DNA from: Pseudomonadota bacterium
Lineage (GTDB): Bacteria > Desulfobacterota > Syntrophorhabdia > Syntrophorhabdales > Syntrophorhabdaceae
Length of the DNA stretch: 36,097 nt
NCBI GenBank assembly: GCA_026388315.1
Contig: JAPLKA010000035.1
Coordinates: forward strand, 1 to 36,097
Direction of reading: 5' to 3'
The translations under genes were made by a program, and so were the position numbers. The first letter of the stretch is position 1, and each line of letters starts with the position of its first letter. The notes below the pieces were generated by a model. That model was given only the letters and a program-made list of their open reading frames with translations. It was not told the origin of the DNA and did not search any database. Shown piece after piece: positions 6,549 through 15,997 of this stretch.

Positions 6549-8798
6549 ATGGCAAAAAGAATACTCGTTATTGCGGAAAAGCCCTCTGCGGCAAGGGATA
6601 TCGCAAATGGCCTCGCAGACAATTTCAAAAAGAAAGAGGGGTATCTGGAAGGGTCCAGATATATTGTTGCGTGGGCGAGAGGACATCTTGTTACTCCCAA
6701 AAACCCCGATGCTTACGGAGTCCAGTGGAAGAAATGGGATCTCGATACGCTTCCGATAATCCCGGAGAAATTTCAGTATGAAGTAATAAGAGCAACCACA
6801 GGTTTATTTAAAGTTCTCAAAAAGCTTATCAACGATCCCGATGTGGAAAGCATAGTAAACTGTGGTGATAGCGGAAGAGAGGGCGAGCTAATCCAACGCC
6901 TTATTTATATCATGGCAGGTAATAAAAAACCCGTTAAGAGGATGTGGACATCCGAGGCGTTAACGCCTGATGCAGTAAAGCGTGCTTTTGCCAACCTGAA
7001 AGATGCCGGGGAATATGACCGCCTGTTTAACAGCGCTATCGCAAGGCAGCATGCAGACTGGCTTGTTGGAATGACAAACACCCGGGCATTTTCCGTAAAG
7101 TACGGCGGGTTCAAAAATGTGTATTCTATCGGAAGGGTTCAGACAGCGACCCTTCGAATCATAGTTGACAGGGAAAAAGAAATACTGAATTTTAAGCCTG
7201 AAAACTACTGGCTCGTAAGGGCTAAGTTTAAACACAAAAGCGGTCAGTATGAGGGCCTTTGGTTTAATGCAAAAAATCATCCGGAAGAAAAAGAGGTTTC
7301 GCCCCGGCCCCCCGCAAAAGATAGTCCCGAGGATAAGATATCATCCAGGGTTTCGACAGAGAAGCTTGCAAAAGAGATCATTGATCGCGTTAATGGCAAA
7401 AAAGGGGTTGTGCAGTCTATTACCAAAAAATCAAAAGAAGACCCTGCGCCATTGTTGTTTTCCCTGTCTGTTCTTCAGCAGGAGGCGAATAAGCATTTTG
7501 GTTTCTTTGCAGAAAAAACCCTCAGCGTGGCCCAGTCACTCTATGAGAAAAAGGTTATCACCTATCCGAGAACCAGCAGCCAGCACCTCGGTGAAGAATT
7601 TGACAAAGATGCAAGCAAGATACTGGACAAGCTTTCTTCATCCGGACAGATAAATTTCGACATCAGAAAATGTACAGTTAACAAGAAAAACAAGAAGGTA
7701 TTTGATTCATCGAAACTCGCTGATCACCATGCATTAATTCCTACGGGGCTTACTGCCGGTTTATCGCCTGATGAGCAGAAACTTTACAACCTTATTTGTA
7801 CAAGGTTCATCGCTGCTTTTTATCCTACATTCAAATATACCACCACAACCGTTGTTACCCTTGTCGGAGCCGATACCTTTGAATCGAAAGGCAAGATAGT
7901 TCTTGACCCGGGCTGGAAAGCGGTATACGGATCCAAAGATCAGGACAAGATTATCCCGGATTTACTTAACAACGACCCTGTTGCCACAATAGGCGCGCAT
8001 ACCGAAGCAAAACAGACTACTCCCCCTGCACGGTACAACGATGGCACCTTAATCAATGCCATGACAAATGCCCAGAGGTTTATAACCGATGCAGCACTCA
8101 AAAAAATACTGAAGGAAACTGCGGGGCTCGGCACAGAAGCTACCAGATCAAATATTATCGACACAATAATCCATCGCTTTTATGTAAAACGTGAAGGCAA
8201 GCAGTTTGTTCCTACTGATAAAGGAATATTCCTTATTGATACACTTCTCGATGACCCCATTGCAAATATCGGCAATACGGCACTCTGGGAACAGACACTT
8301 GATGACATCGCCGCAGGAAAAGTGGCATCATCCAATGAGTTTATGGAAAGCATAAAAAAATACATTACGGGATTTGTTAAAAAGATCAGAGGTGCCAGCG
8401 CCGGTACTCCTGCTAAATCACAAAACAATAACTATTCAACAGATGCTTCTCCTGTTGGAAACGGAAACGCCCCGACAGGGCAGGATAGCATTGGTTCCTG
8501 TCCCGAATGTGGTAAAGATATTATTGAAACCGCAAAAGGATATTCCTGTTCGGGATACTCCAATGGCTGTAAATTTGTAATATGGAAAGATTCCCTTAAG
8601 AGACTCGGCGGGAGAGAGGTTACCGCATCCCAGGCAAGAAAACTTCTCAACAATGAGACTATAAAATTATCCGGACTCACTTCTAAAGCTGGTAAAAAAT
8701 ACGATGCTGGCGGCAAACTTAACAAACACATACAGTATGGATGGCAGATAGGCATTATCTTCGACAACAATGGCTATTCCAACAACAGCAGTTCTTAA
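6549..8798 (+). CDS. topB: DNA topoisomerase III (type IA), element-type
   Basis: The enzyme cuts and passes single DNA strands through a 5'-phosphotyrosine link, and decatenates DNA. The 749-aa protein starts with the TOPRIM domain (ILVIAEKPSAARDIA with the catalytic Glu; NCGDSGREGELIQ near 100-112). The motif reads DSGREGE rather than the DxDREG of E. coli TopB; a Gly here is common in element-borne TopB proteins. The active-site Tyr lies in VITYPRTSSQHL (about residue 339). GLGTEATRSNIIDTI is also typical. The C-terminus has one zinc ribbon (CPECGKD then CSGYSNGC) and a tail ending in an HIQYGW segment. The ribosome site AAGGA lies upstream. Such topB genes are common in integrative/conjugative elements, and the coupling ATPase at 10308-11759 fits that setting. 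Confidence 0.95.
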   Translation: MAKRILVIAEKPSAARDIANGLADNFKKKEGYLEGSRYIVAWARGHLVTPKNPDAYGVQWKKWDLDTLPIIPEKFQYEVIRATTGLFKVLKKLINDPDVESIVNCGDSGREGELIQRLIYIMAGNKKPVKRMWTSEALTPDAVKRAFANLKDAGEYDRLFNSAIARQHADWLVGMTNTRAFSVKYGGFKNVYSIGRVQTATLRIIVDREKEILNFKPENYWLVRAKFKHKSGQYEGLWFNAKNHPEEKEVSPRPPAKDSPEDKISSRVSTEKLAKEIIDRVNGKKGVVQSITKKSKEDPAPLLFSLSVLQQEANKHFGFFAEKTLSVAQSLYEKKVITYPRTSSQHLGEEFDKDASKILDKLSSSGQINFDIRKCTVNKKNKKVFDSSKLADHHALIPTGLTAGLSPDEQKLYNLICTRFIAAFYPTFKYTTTTVVTLVGADTFESKGKIVLDPGWKAVYGSKDQDKIIPDLLNNDPVATIGAHTEAKQTTPPARYNDGTLINAMTNAQRFITDAALKKILKETAGLGTEATRSNIIDTIIHRFYVKREGKQFVPTDKGIFLIDTLLDDPIANIGNTALWEQTLDDIAAGKVASSNEFMESIKKYITGFVKKIRGASAGTPAKSQNNNYSTDASPVGNGNAPTGQDSIGSCPECGKDIIETAKGYSCSGYSNGCKFVIWKDSLKRLGGREVTASQARKLLNNETIKLSGLTSKAGKKYDAGGKLNKHIQYGWQIGIIFDNNGYSNNSSS

Positions 8799-8811
8799 AA
8801 AGGTGGCAGCA

Positions 8812-9015
8812 ATGGCAAAAGAAAAAAAAGTGAGAAGACCAGTACTCAACGAAGTTCCCTTAAGTTCCACCATGAAACCTATGACTGTGAATATCACGAT
8901 GAGCCCCGGGCAATGGGATGGATTTCTCAAAGCAGCTTATGACAGCGGAGATAATTTAATTGAAGTGGAAAACGAGTTTCCGGTCAGAGCATACCGGAAA
9001 CTCCCTGACGCATAA
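8812..9015 (+). CDS. Small protein of unknown function (67 aa)
   Basis: The start ATG at 8812 (MAKEKKVRRPVLNEVPLSS) has an AAGGTGG ribosome site; an ATG at 8770 in the same frame would overlap the end of topB. The product is small and soluble, with a basic N-terminus and MSPGQWDGFLKAAYDSGDNLIEVE in the middle. I do not recognise the family. Its place between topB and the regulator, with 13 bp and 3 bp gaps, says it belongs to the same operon and mobile element. Confidence 0.7.
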   Translation: MAKEKKVRRPVLNEVPLSSTMKPMTVNITMSPGQWDGFLKAAYDSGDNLIEVENEFPVRAYRKLPDA

Positions 9016-9018
9016 TAT

Positions 9019-9786
9019 ATGGAACATCATCGTTTGTTGAGATTTGCAAGGGAGATGCAAGGAAAAAAACAAAGAGCAGTTGCGCAGGCAGCTTGTATTA
9101 CACAGCAATCTGTCAACGCCTATGAGCATGGATACGCTTCTCTTTCCGTGGATACCCTGAAGAAGATTGCAGTAACAATTGGCTTGAATCCAGAGTATCT
9201 TTCTGATCCAACCGTTAACCCTTTCAAGTCGGACGAATTGATAAAAATGGAACTGCCCGAGAGGTACATAAATTCTGGGATAGATTTCGAGATTTTTTAT
9301 TTTTTAGCAACGAATAACAAAAGACTTAGAATAATATTTTTATATTCGATGTCAACGAAATCAAAACAACTGTTACGCGGCACAATATTTGGAAACCCCG
9401 TTTGGGCAATAGCCTGCCAAGACACAGATGGTAATATTTTTCTTTTTAAACGTAAAAAAAGATTAATGGGCCCTGTTTTGGGGGACCAGGAGTTACGGAT
9501 TGAGATTGTCAAATATAGAAGCGCCAATAAATTGATATTAATCGAAGACAAGGAGATTGGCGATAAGCTTCTAACAAAAATCAGTGACTGGACGATAACG
9601 AAGAGTGACCTGGAAGGTATATTTTCTGTTGATGATGATATTCTCTTGGATGAATTAGATACGTTAGTAATTAAAACAATGAGGAATAAAAGGATAGGTC
9701 ATCGCAAAATGTTAGAAATTATTGAAAATTGTGATTCCTCCATCCTCATGAAAGATTTGCCAGAAGGATCTGACCCTCAAGAATGA
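9019..9786 (+). CDS. XRE-type HTH transcriptional regulator with long C-terminal domain
   Basis: Residues about 5-60 form a Cro/CI-type helix-turn-helix: LLRFAREMQGKKQRAVAQAA, ITQQSVNAYEHGYASLSVDTLKKIA and IGLNPEYLSD. The remaining 190 residues have no family I can name; they alternate strands and helices (IFGNPVWAIACQDTDGNIFLF) and may sense a ligand or bind a partner. The gene begins 3 bp after the previous stop, so it is in the topB operon. It probably regulates the mobile element. The lack of a clear ribosome site suggests translational coupling. Confidence 0.8.
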   Translation: MEHHRLLRFAREMQGKKQRAVAQAACITQQSVNAYEHGYASLSVDTLKKIAVTIGLNPEYLSDPTVNPFKSDELIKMELPERYINSGIDFEIFYFLATNNKRLRIIFLYSMSTKSKQLLRGTIFGNPVWAIACQDTDGNIFLFKRKKRLMGPVLGDQELRIEIVKYRSANKLILIEDKEIGDKLLTKISDWTITKSDLEGIFSVDDDILLDELDTLVIKTMRNKRIGHRKMLEIIENCDSSILMKDLPEGSDPQE

Positions 9787-9916
9787 CCCTGTGCAATCAT
9801 CGGGAGTACTCCTTTACCGGGACACGGACGGGACATGTCATAAGACAGTTAACGGGAGAACTTAAAAGAGTGCGTGCGGCTATATACTGATAAGAGCGTT
9901 TTGCACCATGAGGAAA

Positions 9917-9954
9917 AGAGGTTTTACTACTCTAATTCCACAAAGAAAACCTCT
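9917..9954. repeat. Inverted repeat, 9-bp arms, at the end of the minus-strand transfer operon
   Basis: AGAGGTTTT (9917-9925) is a perfect inverted copy of AAAACCTCT (9946-9954), with a 20-base loop. It lies between convergent genes and overlaps the end of the 52-aa gene. It could act as a terminator in either direction, though no long T-run follows. Nothing else is seen between 9787 and 9916. Confidence 0.4.
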
Positions 9955-10085
9955 ACGTGTAAAATCCGGTCAACCTCGAACACCTCCTTTACGTTGCCCT
10001 GTAATCGATTTAATTGAAGATAGATAGCTTTATACTCCTTCCGTTTAACTTTGTTTGTGTTTCCGGGCACTCCATATTTTTTCAC
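9927..10085 (-). CDS. 52-aa small protein, translationally coupled to the preceding membrane protein
   Basis: The GTG start (10085-10083) overlaps the TGA of the upstream 79-aa gene as GTGA. The frame runs 52 residues with a balanced, coding-like composition: a basic N-terminal half (NKVKRKEYKAIYLQLNRLQG) and a strand-like C-terminal half (KEVFEVDRILHVEVFFVELE). I do not recognise it. Coupling to the transfer-type genes suggests a role in the same element. There is no independent ribosome site, so certainty is moderate. Confidence 0.5.
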   Translation of the reverse strand: MKKYGVPGNTNKVKRKEYKAIYLQLNRLQGNVKEVFEVDRILHVEVFFVELE

Positions 10086-10321
10086 ATCAGAAATTTAAAA
10101 AACTCTGTGAGGTATGTAAGCACAAATGCGATTGCGTAGAATAATATCGCAACAATGATATTCGTTTTCTTCCTCACGACCATATATACAAATATAACCA
10201 GTGACAGGAACGCGAGGATTTTAAGAAGCGACCCGTGAAGAAAACCTTCGAAGAGCATATTAATAAATCCATCATACCCCTTGATATTGTCGGGATTAAA
10301 AAACTCGTTAAACGGCTTCAC
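10082..10321 (-). CDS. Small membrane protein (79 aa) downstream of the coupling ATPase
   Basis: The protein has a soluble N-terminus (MKPFNEFFNPDNIKGYDGF) and two membrane segments: about 32-49 (LLKILAFLSLVIFVYMVV) and 54-72 (NIIVAILFYAIAFVLTYL), with basic residues between them. Its start lies inside the end of the coupling ATPase gene (14-bp overlap), so the two are co-translated. I do not recognise the family. A two-pass membrane partner for a cytoplasmic DNA-pumping ATPase is a reasonable inference, since most VirD4 proteins carry their own membrane anchor and this one lacks one. Confidence 0.7.
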   Translation of the reverse strand: MKPFNEFFNPDNIKGYDGFINMLFEGFLHGSLLKILAFLSLVIFVYMVVRKKTNIIVAILFYAIAFVLTYLTEFFKFLM

Positions 10322-11759
10322 CGTGCTCCCCCTCTGACTCTGCCTGATGGGATACCTCGGGAAAGATCAGTTTCACGTAGGGATCCGGGACATTCGGTAC
10401 CATACACTTGTAGTAATCCCCTTCCCTTCTGAGATAGAAGTATCTCTTTTTAAGACGCAGTACCCTCTCCTTGAGGATAACCCGTTCGGTTTCCTCCCTT
10501 GATGATACACTCATGTTACCGCCGCCGGTGTTGACAACCTTTCTCCAAACAGTAACCAACGGCGATGATTCTTCTATAAATCGTGCCGTCCTCTCATCGT
10601 TTTCGTGCATAAAGACCCATGTATTGATATTATCCATGATGCTCTGTGTTGTATTCTCGCCGACAACTTCATCCATAGACGCCATGCTCTGTGTAAAGAA
10701 GTGCAGATATACGTTGGCCGCCCTACCCTTACTGAACATCTCTTCTATTCCGTTGTAAAGTATGTTATGCCCCTCGTCCATATAGACCGATAGAGGGGTT
10801 TCGAATACCCTTCCCGATGCAAGCACCCTTCCTAACGTACTCTGAATCATTGACATGAGAATCCTCGCAATAACAGAAGCGGTCTTTCTGGCAAGAAGGC
10901 TGCCTGTATTGCATATTAGAATAACCCTTTTGCCTTCTTCAAGCCTCTTGATGAATTCATTTTTGTAGGTCTTGCCGATGATCTGCCCGGTTGTTGACGA
11001 TGTTAACAGCGCAAGGACAGTTCCCAGCGATGATGATACCTTTGAGAAAAACTCCTGGGGATACTGAGTGATGTGGGAGACTGCTGTCAGCGCATCATCT
11101 ATCATGTTTCTCACTTTTATATCAGGATTATTTCTGAGCATTTTCAGGCTTTCGACAAAATCGAGCATCGCCTTATACGTAATCCTTTCTTTTACATCCG
11201 ACAGGTTGATAAGCGGTTTTTCACCTTTTGCCAGGAATTTCGCGATGAGTCCCGTAATGATGACCGTCGTGATATTGGTCGCAATATTCTCGAAGAATTC
11301 TTCTTTTGAGCGGATACCCGAGACGATATGGTGAATCAGTTCATCAGGGATATAATAATATGCCAAGGGGTCGATCTTGACCGATGCATCGGGATAGATA
11401 GGCGATATGAACATCAATTCATCGAGACGACCCGATTCAGCAGCAGACTGTATTACCGTGGCGATAAGGTTGTCATCACCTTTGGGGTCGAACAGGACGA
11501 CACTCTTGCCGGACAGGATATCCTGATATATGAGATGCGCCATAAATCGCGTTTTCCCTGCTCCGGTCGTGCCGAAACATCCGAAATGCCCTCCCCGGAG
11601 GTTGTCTGGAAGATACTGCCCCCCTAACTTGGAAAAGTTCTGTTGAATCGGTAGTTTTACCCCATCGCCCAGGTACAGACCCTTTTGATGCTGCGGCAGT
11701 ATCTTGCCCTGTTCATTGAGATTATAAAGTTCGGAAAGATCACTGGGCGAGGCTTTCAT
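10308..11759 (-). CDS. VirD4/TraD-like type IV coupling ATPase
   Basis: Coupling proteins bring relaxosome DNA to the conjugative secretion channel and pump it by ATP hydrolysis. The 483-aa protein has Walker A GCFGTTGAGKTRF (about residues 60-70), then SVVLFDPKGDDNL, Walker B LSVYMDEGHN (about 325), and the late motif YLHFFTQSMASMDEVVG, where most family members have Gln for strand sensing. The C-terminal part matches the TraD/TraG TraM-recognition region. No N-terminal membrane segment is seen, unlike classical VirD4/TraD; the next gene encodes a small membrane protein that may replace it. The ribosome site AAAGGAG lies 4 bases before the ATG. No relaxase or mating-pair gene is visible nearby, so the element may be incomplete or extend elsewhere. 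Confidence 0.85.
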   Translation of the reverse strand: MKASPSDLSELYNLNEQGKILPQHQKGLYLGDGVKLPIQQNFSKLGGQYLPDNLRGGHFGCFGTTGAGKTRFMAHLIYQDILSGKSVVLFDPKGDDNLIATVIQSAAESGRLDELMFISPIYPDASVKIDPLAYYYIPDELIHHIVSGIRSKEEFFENIATNITTVIITGLIAKFLAKGEKPLINLSDVKERITYKAMLDFVESLKMLRNNPDIKVRNMIDDALTAVSHITQYPQEFFSKVSSSLGTVLALLTSSTTGQIIGKTYKNEFIKRLEEGKRVILICNTGSLLARKTASVIARILMSMIQSTLGRVLASGRVFETPLSVYMDEGHNILYNGIEEMFSKGRAANVYLHFFTQSMASMDEVVGENTTQSIMDNINTWVFMHENDERTARFIEESSPLVTVWRKVVNTGGGNMSVSSREETERVILKERVLRLKKRYFYLRREGDYYKCMVPNVPDPYVKLIFPEVSHQAESEGEHGEAV

Positions 11760-12041
11760 TTGTCTCCTTTTTTGCTCATTATCTTGTAAGAGTATTACTG
11801 AAAAAGAGATATTACTGTCAGGGTTTGATGGAAACAGCCATCATAGCAAGCGCTTAATGGTCAGAGGATGTCATTGCATACAATAGCAGCTTTCACTCCG
11901 CAATGCGCAGAAATGACCAGCGTGAAAGCTAAATTTACCAATTATTTAGAGCACCTACAAACAAAGCATATGGCCTTTTGGCGCTGATAGTGGATAGCTG
12001 CAAGAAATGTTGGCTTTATGAACAGCATCATGGGTGAAGAC
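11760..12041. other. Intergenic region, no gene seen
   Basis: This stretch lies upstream of the coupling ATPase and should hold its promoter, but I cannot point to a convincing one. No plausible coding frame is seen in either direction. Confidence 0.4.
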
Positions 12042-12128
12042 TTATCGTTTTTTTGTCAATATCTCGAACTTCTGTTCCGGCGTGAAAATTCTTTTTTTGG
12101 CTTTTTGTGTGTTTCGTTCATTATCCAT
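12042..12128 (-). pseudogene. Remnant of an IS transposase OrfA N-terminus (28 aa)
   Basis: The frame starts with ATG at 12128 after a GGAGGG ribosome site. It reads MDNERNTQKAKKRIFTPEQK and stops eight residues later (FEILTKKR). The segment KRIFTPEQKFEIL is typical of the beginning of IS3-like OrfA helix-turn-helix proteins. The following DNA does not continue the protein in any frame, so only the start of a lost insertion sequence remains. Nothing else is recognised in 12129-12257. Confidence 0.55.
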
Positions 12129-12257
12129 TACCCTCCTACGCATAATTTTATCGCCAAAGTGCTCTCACGAAAATATTGTATTTTGTCCAATATCATAAAA
12201 AACAGGTCAGTCAATCGATCAATCGAAAAAGTGATTATAAACCGTTTATAGTTATCA

Positions 12258-15200
12258 CTAAACAGTTTGCGATATCATTAGCGAAAATGTTGTTCCGCCT
12301 GAATTGGCGCATATTTCCGGCGTCCCGCAGTGCTCACAGAGACTGATGCTGCCCGGGCACAGATCCTTTTCTGTCGGCAAATAAAGGCAACGCTGACTTT
12401 TCATTAAAAGATCGAACCCATGGTGCTGCGAATAGATCTTGATTTTCAGGAGACTCAACCCTTTTCCTCCTGCTCCGAATGAGTAAGGCATTTTTGAGGC
12501 ATAGAGTTCAGTCTCTCCTGTATGGTAGAGACCATCAAAAACATAACTCTGGCTTTCTTTTGTAATGCCGACGCCATAATCAGTCACATGCAGCCATGTC
12601 CGGTCGTTTTTCTTTTCTAATATGACTTTTATAAACCCTTCATCAGGGGTATTTTCAATAGCGTTTCTCAGGAGACTCTCGATGGTATCCCGTAAAACTA
12701 TAAAATTTACGGGCACTTCCTCCACCCCATCTCCTCCTTCAAGTTCAATGGTAACATTCCTTGTGTCAGCGATGTGCCTTGTCTTTTCAACAATCTCCCG
12801 CGTCAGCAGGTACAGATCGGCATATCTGGGTTCTGTGGCTGGTTCCCGAAAATGTTCACCGACCCACCCATGGATAGACTGCCAATTGGCTCGTACATTA
12901 TCCGGAACTTCAGAAACAGCTTCAATCCTCTCCCAGAGCCTCTCACAGTCAGCGGCAAGTGTGGTCTTTTCCATTTCCCTGGTAAGATTAAATATTTTTT
13001 CTGTTTCCTGCTGTATTTCTAAGAGCCTCCCCAGGTGCCTTTCCAGCATCTCTATGTTGCCGGACAGGGTGTTGTCGATGTTTGCAAATCGCTGGGTTTT
13101 CCGCCTGAGAAGCCGAAGGCTCCCCTGGATTACAGCAAGAGGGGTCTTGAGTTCGTGAGAAATATGATGCACAGCTTTTGTTTTGACTCTGTCCAGCCGC
13201 TCCAGTTCCAGCCTTGACTGTTCAAGGGCCCGTACGGCCCGTTTCTTGTCGGTAATATCATCCGAAACAGCAATCATTGAACCATTCCGGTTTTCAAGCG
13301 GAGCTACGCGTATCAAAACATCGATGATCGAACCGTCCTTCCGTACCCATTGCGCCTCCGATTCTCTTTTGATCATGAGGTCTTCCCGCACCCTCTCGCG
13401 CTCATCGTCGCTGAGATATAATATACGAAGGTCCTGGCCGTCGAGTTCACCATAATCGTATCCTAACATTCGGTATGCGGCATCGTTTGCCCAGCCCATG
13501 GTAAACTTGTCTATAAGTCCGATGCCGACAGGCGAAGCGGATAGAATCGCCCTTAATGTCTGTTCAGAAGCCTCAATAGCTTCCCGGGTGTGTACCCTTT
13601 CTGTTACATCCTCGCAGGTCATGATATGTTCATCCGTTTCCAGTCGAACAGGGATGAAATTTATTATTTTTCTGTTTCCGTCCTTGCTGGTAACACTGAA
13701 CGTCCACGGGTTCCCTTCGCCAATCTTAAATTGCTCCAGATCCTGCTTCCACGTTGATACTACCTTGTGCCTGTATTCCGCATCAGGGTAGGCCTTTCTG
13801 AACCATTCTTTCCCGTTCGGGACATCCTTTAGCGTATACCCGAAAATCTTTTTAAACTTTGGGTTGATATAATCAAACCTGCCATCGGAGCCAATCATAA
13901 CTATGCCAAAAGGTGCATCTTCAGAAAGAGCTCTGAACCTGTTCCGTTCGGCACACATGGCATCTTCCATCTGCTTATGCTCCGTGATATCGCTGAGAAC
14001 CCCGACCAAACCGGCGAGTTCCCCATCTTTATTGACAAAAGTCGCCTTTCTGACAACGATGTCATGTTTTGTATTGTCAGGCATATACAGAAAACTTTCA
14101 TATGCCTGGTTGCCGGGATTTTGAAATAGAGACCTGTCCCTGGAATTGTGAAAATCGGCAAGTTCACCGGGTAAAATGTCATAAACTGATTTCCCGATCA
14201 ATGCTTCGCGTGCAATCCCGTGATATGCCTCAAAAGCCTTATTGCACCCTATATAAAGGCCGTGTACATCTTTGAAATAAACCGGGTTGGGGACAGTATC
14301 GATTAATGTCTGGGCAAAGCGGAGCTGTTCCTTCAGCGTTTCTTCGATCTGCTTCCGTTTTGTTACATCTTCTATCGTACCCTCGTAGTATACAATGCAG
14401 CCCCTCTCATCAAAAACTGCCCTTGCGTTGATCAGAACCCATATTTTAATGCCGTCTTTCCGGTACATCTCGGTTTCGAATCCCTCGACAATGTCATACC
14501 CCTCAAAGAGATTTTTAAATCTCACGCGGTCATCAGAGTGGACATACTGCTGGGCACTGATGCTGTTTATGCAATTTATCATCTCATCAGGAGAATCATA
14601 GCCGAGCATTACTGCCAATGAAGGATTGGCACTTACAAACCGGCCGTCCACGGTTGTCTGAAAGATGCCTTCCACGGCATTTTCAAAGATGTCGCGATAC
14701 TTCTTCTCAGCCTTTTTTAAAGACTCTTCTGCGTGTTTCCGTTCGGTAATTTCACGAAAATAAGCGAGAATAGCCTCTTCATCATGATAGATAATGTTTG
14801 CAACGGAAACCTCTATATATATGACGATGCCATCCTTTTTTATGCCTTTAAACTCATACCTTGTCGGTGCCTCCTCCCCTCTTTGCCTTTTCGCCGCATA
14901 GTTCTGTACCATTTCCAGATCATCAGGATGTACGGTAAGCGACGTGGGTTTTCCAATAATATCAGCTATGGCGTCATACCCGAATATGGACGCAAAATTG
15001 CTGTTTACAAAAATGTGGATGCCGTTTCTTACGATTGAAACACCGTCATTCGAGTGTTCTATTGCTGTTCTGTAAAGTTCCTCCGATTCCTTCAGGGCCT
15101 TCTCCGATCTCTTCCTCTCTGTAATATCTGTAATGGTACCCTCATAATAAAGAATCCTTCCTTCTTTATCCTTCACTACACGGGTATTTGTCGAAATCCA

Positions 15201-15686
15201 GTTCAACGTGCCATCTTTCCGGTACATCATTGCTTCGAAGTTTTTTACAAAACCATTCCTTTCTAATAAACGCTTGTATTGAGCACGATGACCGGGATCA
15301 ACATGAAGCTGTTTTGCTATGTCACGCACAGACGTAATGAGTTCTTCTGGAGAATTGTAGCCATGAATACGGGCAAGGGCGGCGTTGGCACTTAAAAACT
15401 GCCCTTCCGGTGTTATCTGAAAGATACCTTCTGTGGCATTGTCGAAGATATTGCGATACTTTTCTTCGCTTTTTTTCAGGGCCTCGGCTTGCATGCGGAC
15501 TATCGCGTTTCCGGTGTTGGCTGCGATAATCTCCGGAGTGTTATTGCCGGTTGTGTAAATCTCATCAGTCACGCTGGCGGCAAGGTCTTTTTGAAGGATA
15601 GTCTCCTGCTCAATTGGTATTAGCTGCTGCTGCAATTCACATGTGGTGCAAATATTGTTTTTTTCATTATAATAAGCGTGTTCCAA
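12258..15686 (-). CDS. Multi-PAS sensor histidine kinase with Cys-rich C-terminal insert
   Basis: This 1142-aa kinase has no membrane segment and is probably cytoplasmic. After an N-terminal CTTC motif come six PAS domains, each ending in a linker such as DITERKR: about 72-195, 200-320, 328-450, 460-575, 590-700 and 710-815. The phospho-acceptor His lies in HHISHELKTPLAVIQ (about residue 843). The ATPase domain has the N box (LLRNAIENTPDEG), VTDYGVGI and FGAGGKGLSLL. Between the last motif and the C-terminus is a Cys-rich insert, RCLYLPTEKDLCPGSISLCE plus HCGTPEIC, then SGGTTF; this may bind metal or an Fe-S cluster. The start is TTG after GGGGAG. No response regulator is adjacent, so the partner is unknown. 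Repeated PAS domains with Cys clusters suggest redox or ligand sensing, by inference. Confidence 0.9.
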   Translation of the reverse strand: MEHAYYNEKNNICTTCELQQQLIPIEQETILQKDLAASVTDEIYTTGNNTPEIIAANTGNAIVRMQAEALKKSEEKYRNIFDNATEGIFQITPEGQFLSANAALARIHGYNSPEELITSVRDIAKQLHVDPGHRAQYKRLLERNGFVKNFEAMMYRKDGTLNWISTNTRVVKDKEGRILYYEGTITDITERKRSEKALKESEELYRTAIEHSNDGVSIVRNGIHIFVNSNFASIFGYDAIADIIGKPTSLTVHPDDLEMVQNYAAKRQRGEEAPTRYEFKGIKKDGIVIYIEVSVANIIYHDEEAILAYFREITERKHAEESLKKAEKKYRDIFENAVEGIFQTTVDGRFVSANPSLAVMLGYDSPDEMINCINSISAQQYVHSDDRVRFKNLFEGYDIVEGFETEMYRKDGIKIWVLINARAVFDERGCIVYYEGTIEDVTKRKQIEETLKEQLRFAQTLIDTVPNPVYFKDVHGLYIGCNKAFEAYHGIAREALIGKSVYDILPGELADFHNSRDRSLFQNPGNQAYESFLYMPDNTKHDIVVRKATFVNKDGELAGLVGVLSDITEHKQMEDAMCAERNRFRALSEDAPFGIVMIGSDGRFDYINPKFKKIFGYTLKDVPNGKEWFRKAYPDAEYRHKVVSTWKQDLEQFKIGEGNPWTFSVTSKDGNRKIINFIPVRLETDEHIMTCEDVTERVHTREAIEASEQTLRAILSASPVGIGLIDKFTMGWANDAAYRMLGYDYGELDGQDLRILYLSDDERERVREDLMIKRESEAQWVRKDGSIIDVLIRVAPLENRNGSMIAVSDDITDKKRAVRALEQSRLELERLDRVKTKAVHHISHELKTPLAVIQGSLRLLRRKTQRFANIDNTLSGNIEMLERHLGRLLEIQQETEKIFNLTREMEKTTLAADCERLWERIEAVSEVPDNVRANWQSIHGWVGEHFREPATEPRYADLYLLTREIVEKTRHIADTRNVTIELEGGDGVEEVPVNFIVLRDTIESLLRNAIENTPDEGFIKVILEKKNDRTWLHVTDYGVGITKESQSYVFDGLYHTGETELYASKMPYSFGAGGKGLSLLKIKIYSQHHGFDLLMKSQRCLYLPTEKDLCPGSISLCEHCGTPEICANSGGTTFSLMISQTV

Positions 15687-15997
15687 ATCATCTTCTCCCC
15701 TCAGGCGTCACAGGAATACGTAACGGTTATTTTTCTATCTTATTATTATCTACTCAAGGAGTGCTGTGTTTTGGTTGTTGCTGCAGGCCCCCCCTGCAGG
15801 CTCCTTGTAGAGTCATCAAACAAGCTGCATAAGTGTATACGAAATAGATAAAAATATGTTCTTAAATTATTGTGGTGCTAATATGGCAGCAATTACCATA
15901 TTTATGTAAGTGATCGGAGATACCTACAACTGAAGATTATCGCATAACATTCTTATAAGGGTAAGAGAAAATCTACATTCAGGCTATTCATTACCGC
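15687..15997. other. Intergenic region upstream of the kinase gene
   Basis: No gene is seen. A perfect short palindrome, CTGCAGG and CCTGCAG around a run of C, lies near 15780-15800. The kinase promoter should lie here, but I cannot assign it with confidence. Confidence 0.35.

Noticed and set aside
6850-6890. TopB metal motif reads DSGREGE instead of DxDREG
   Set aside because: The Gly variant is common in topoisomerase III of mobile elements and many bacteria, so it is not evidence of an inactive enzyme.
12018-12251. A 77-codon plus-strand frame beside the kinase gene
   Set aside because: It is antisense to the OrfA remnant, has no ribosome site and an odd composition; the minus-strand reading explains the DNA better.
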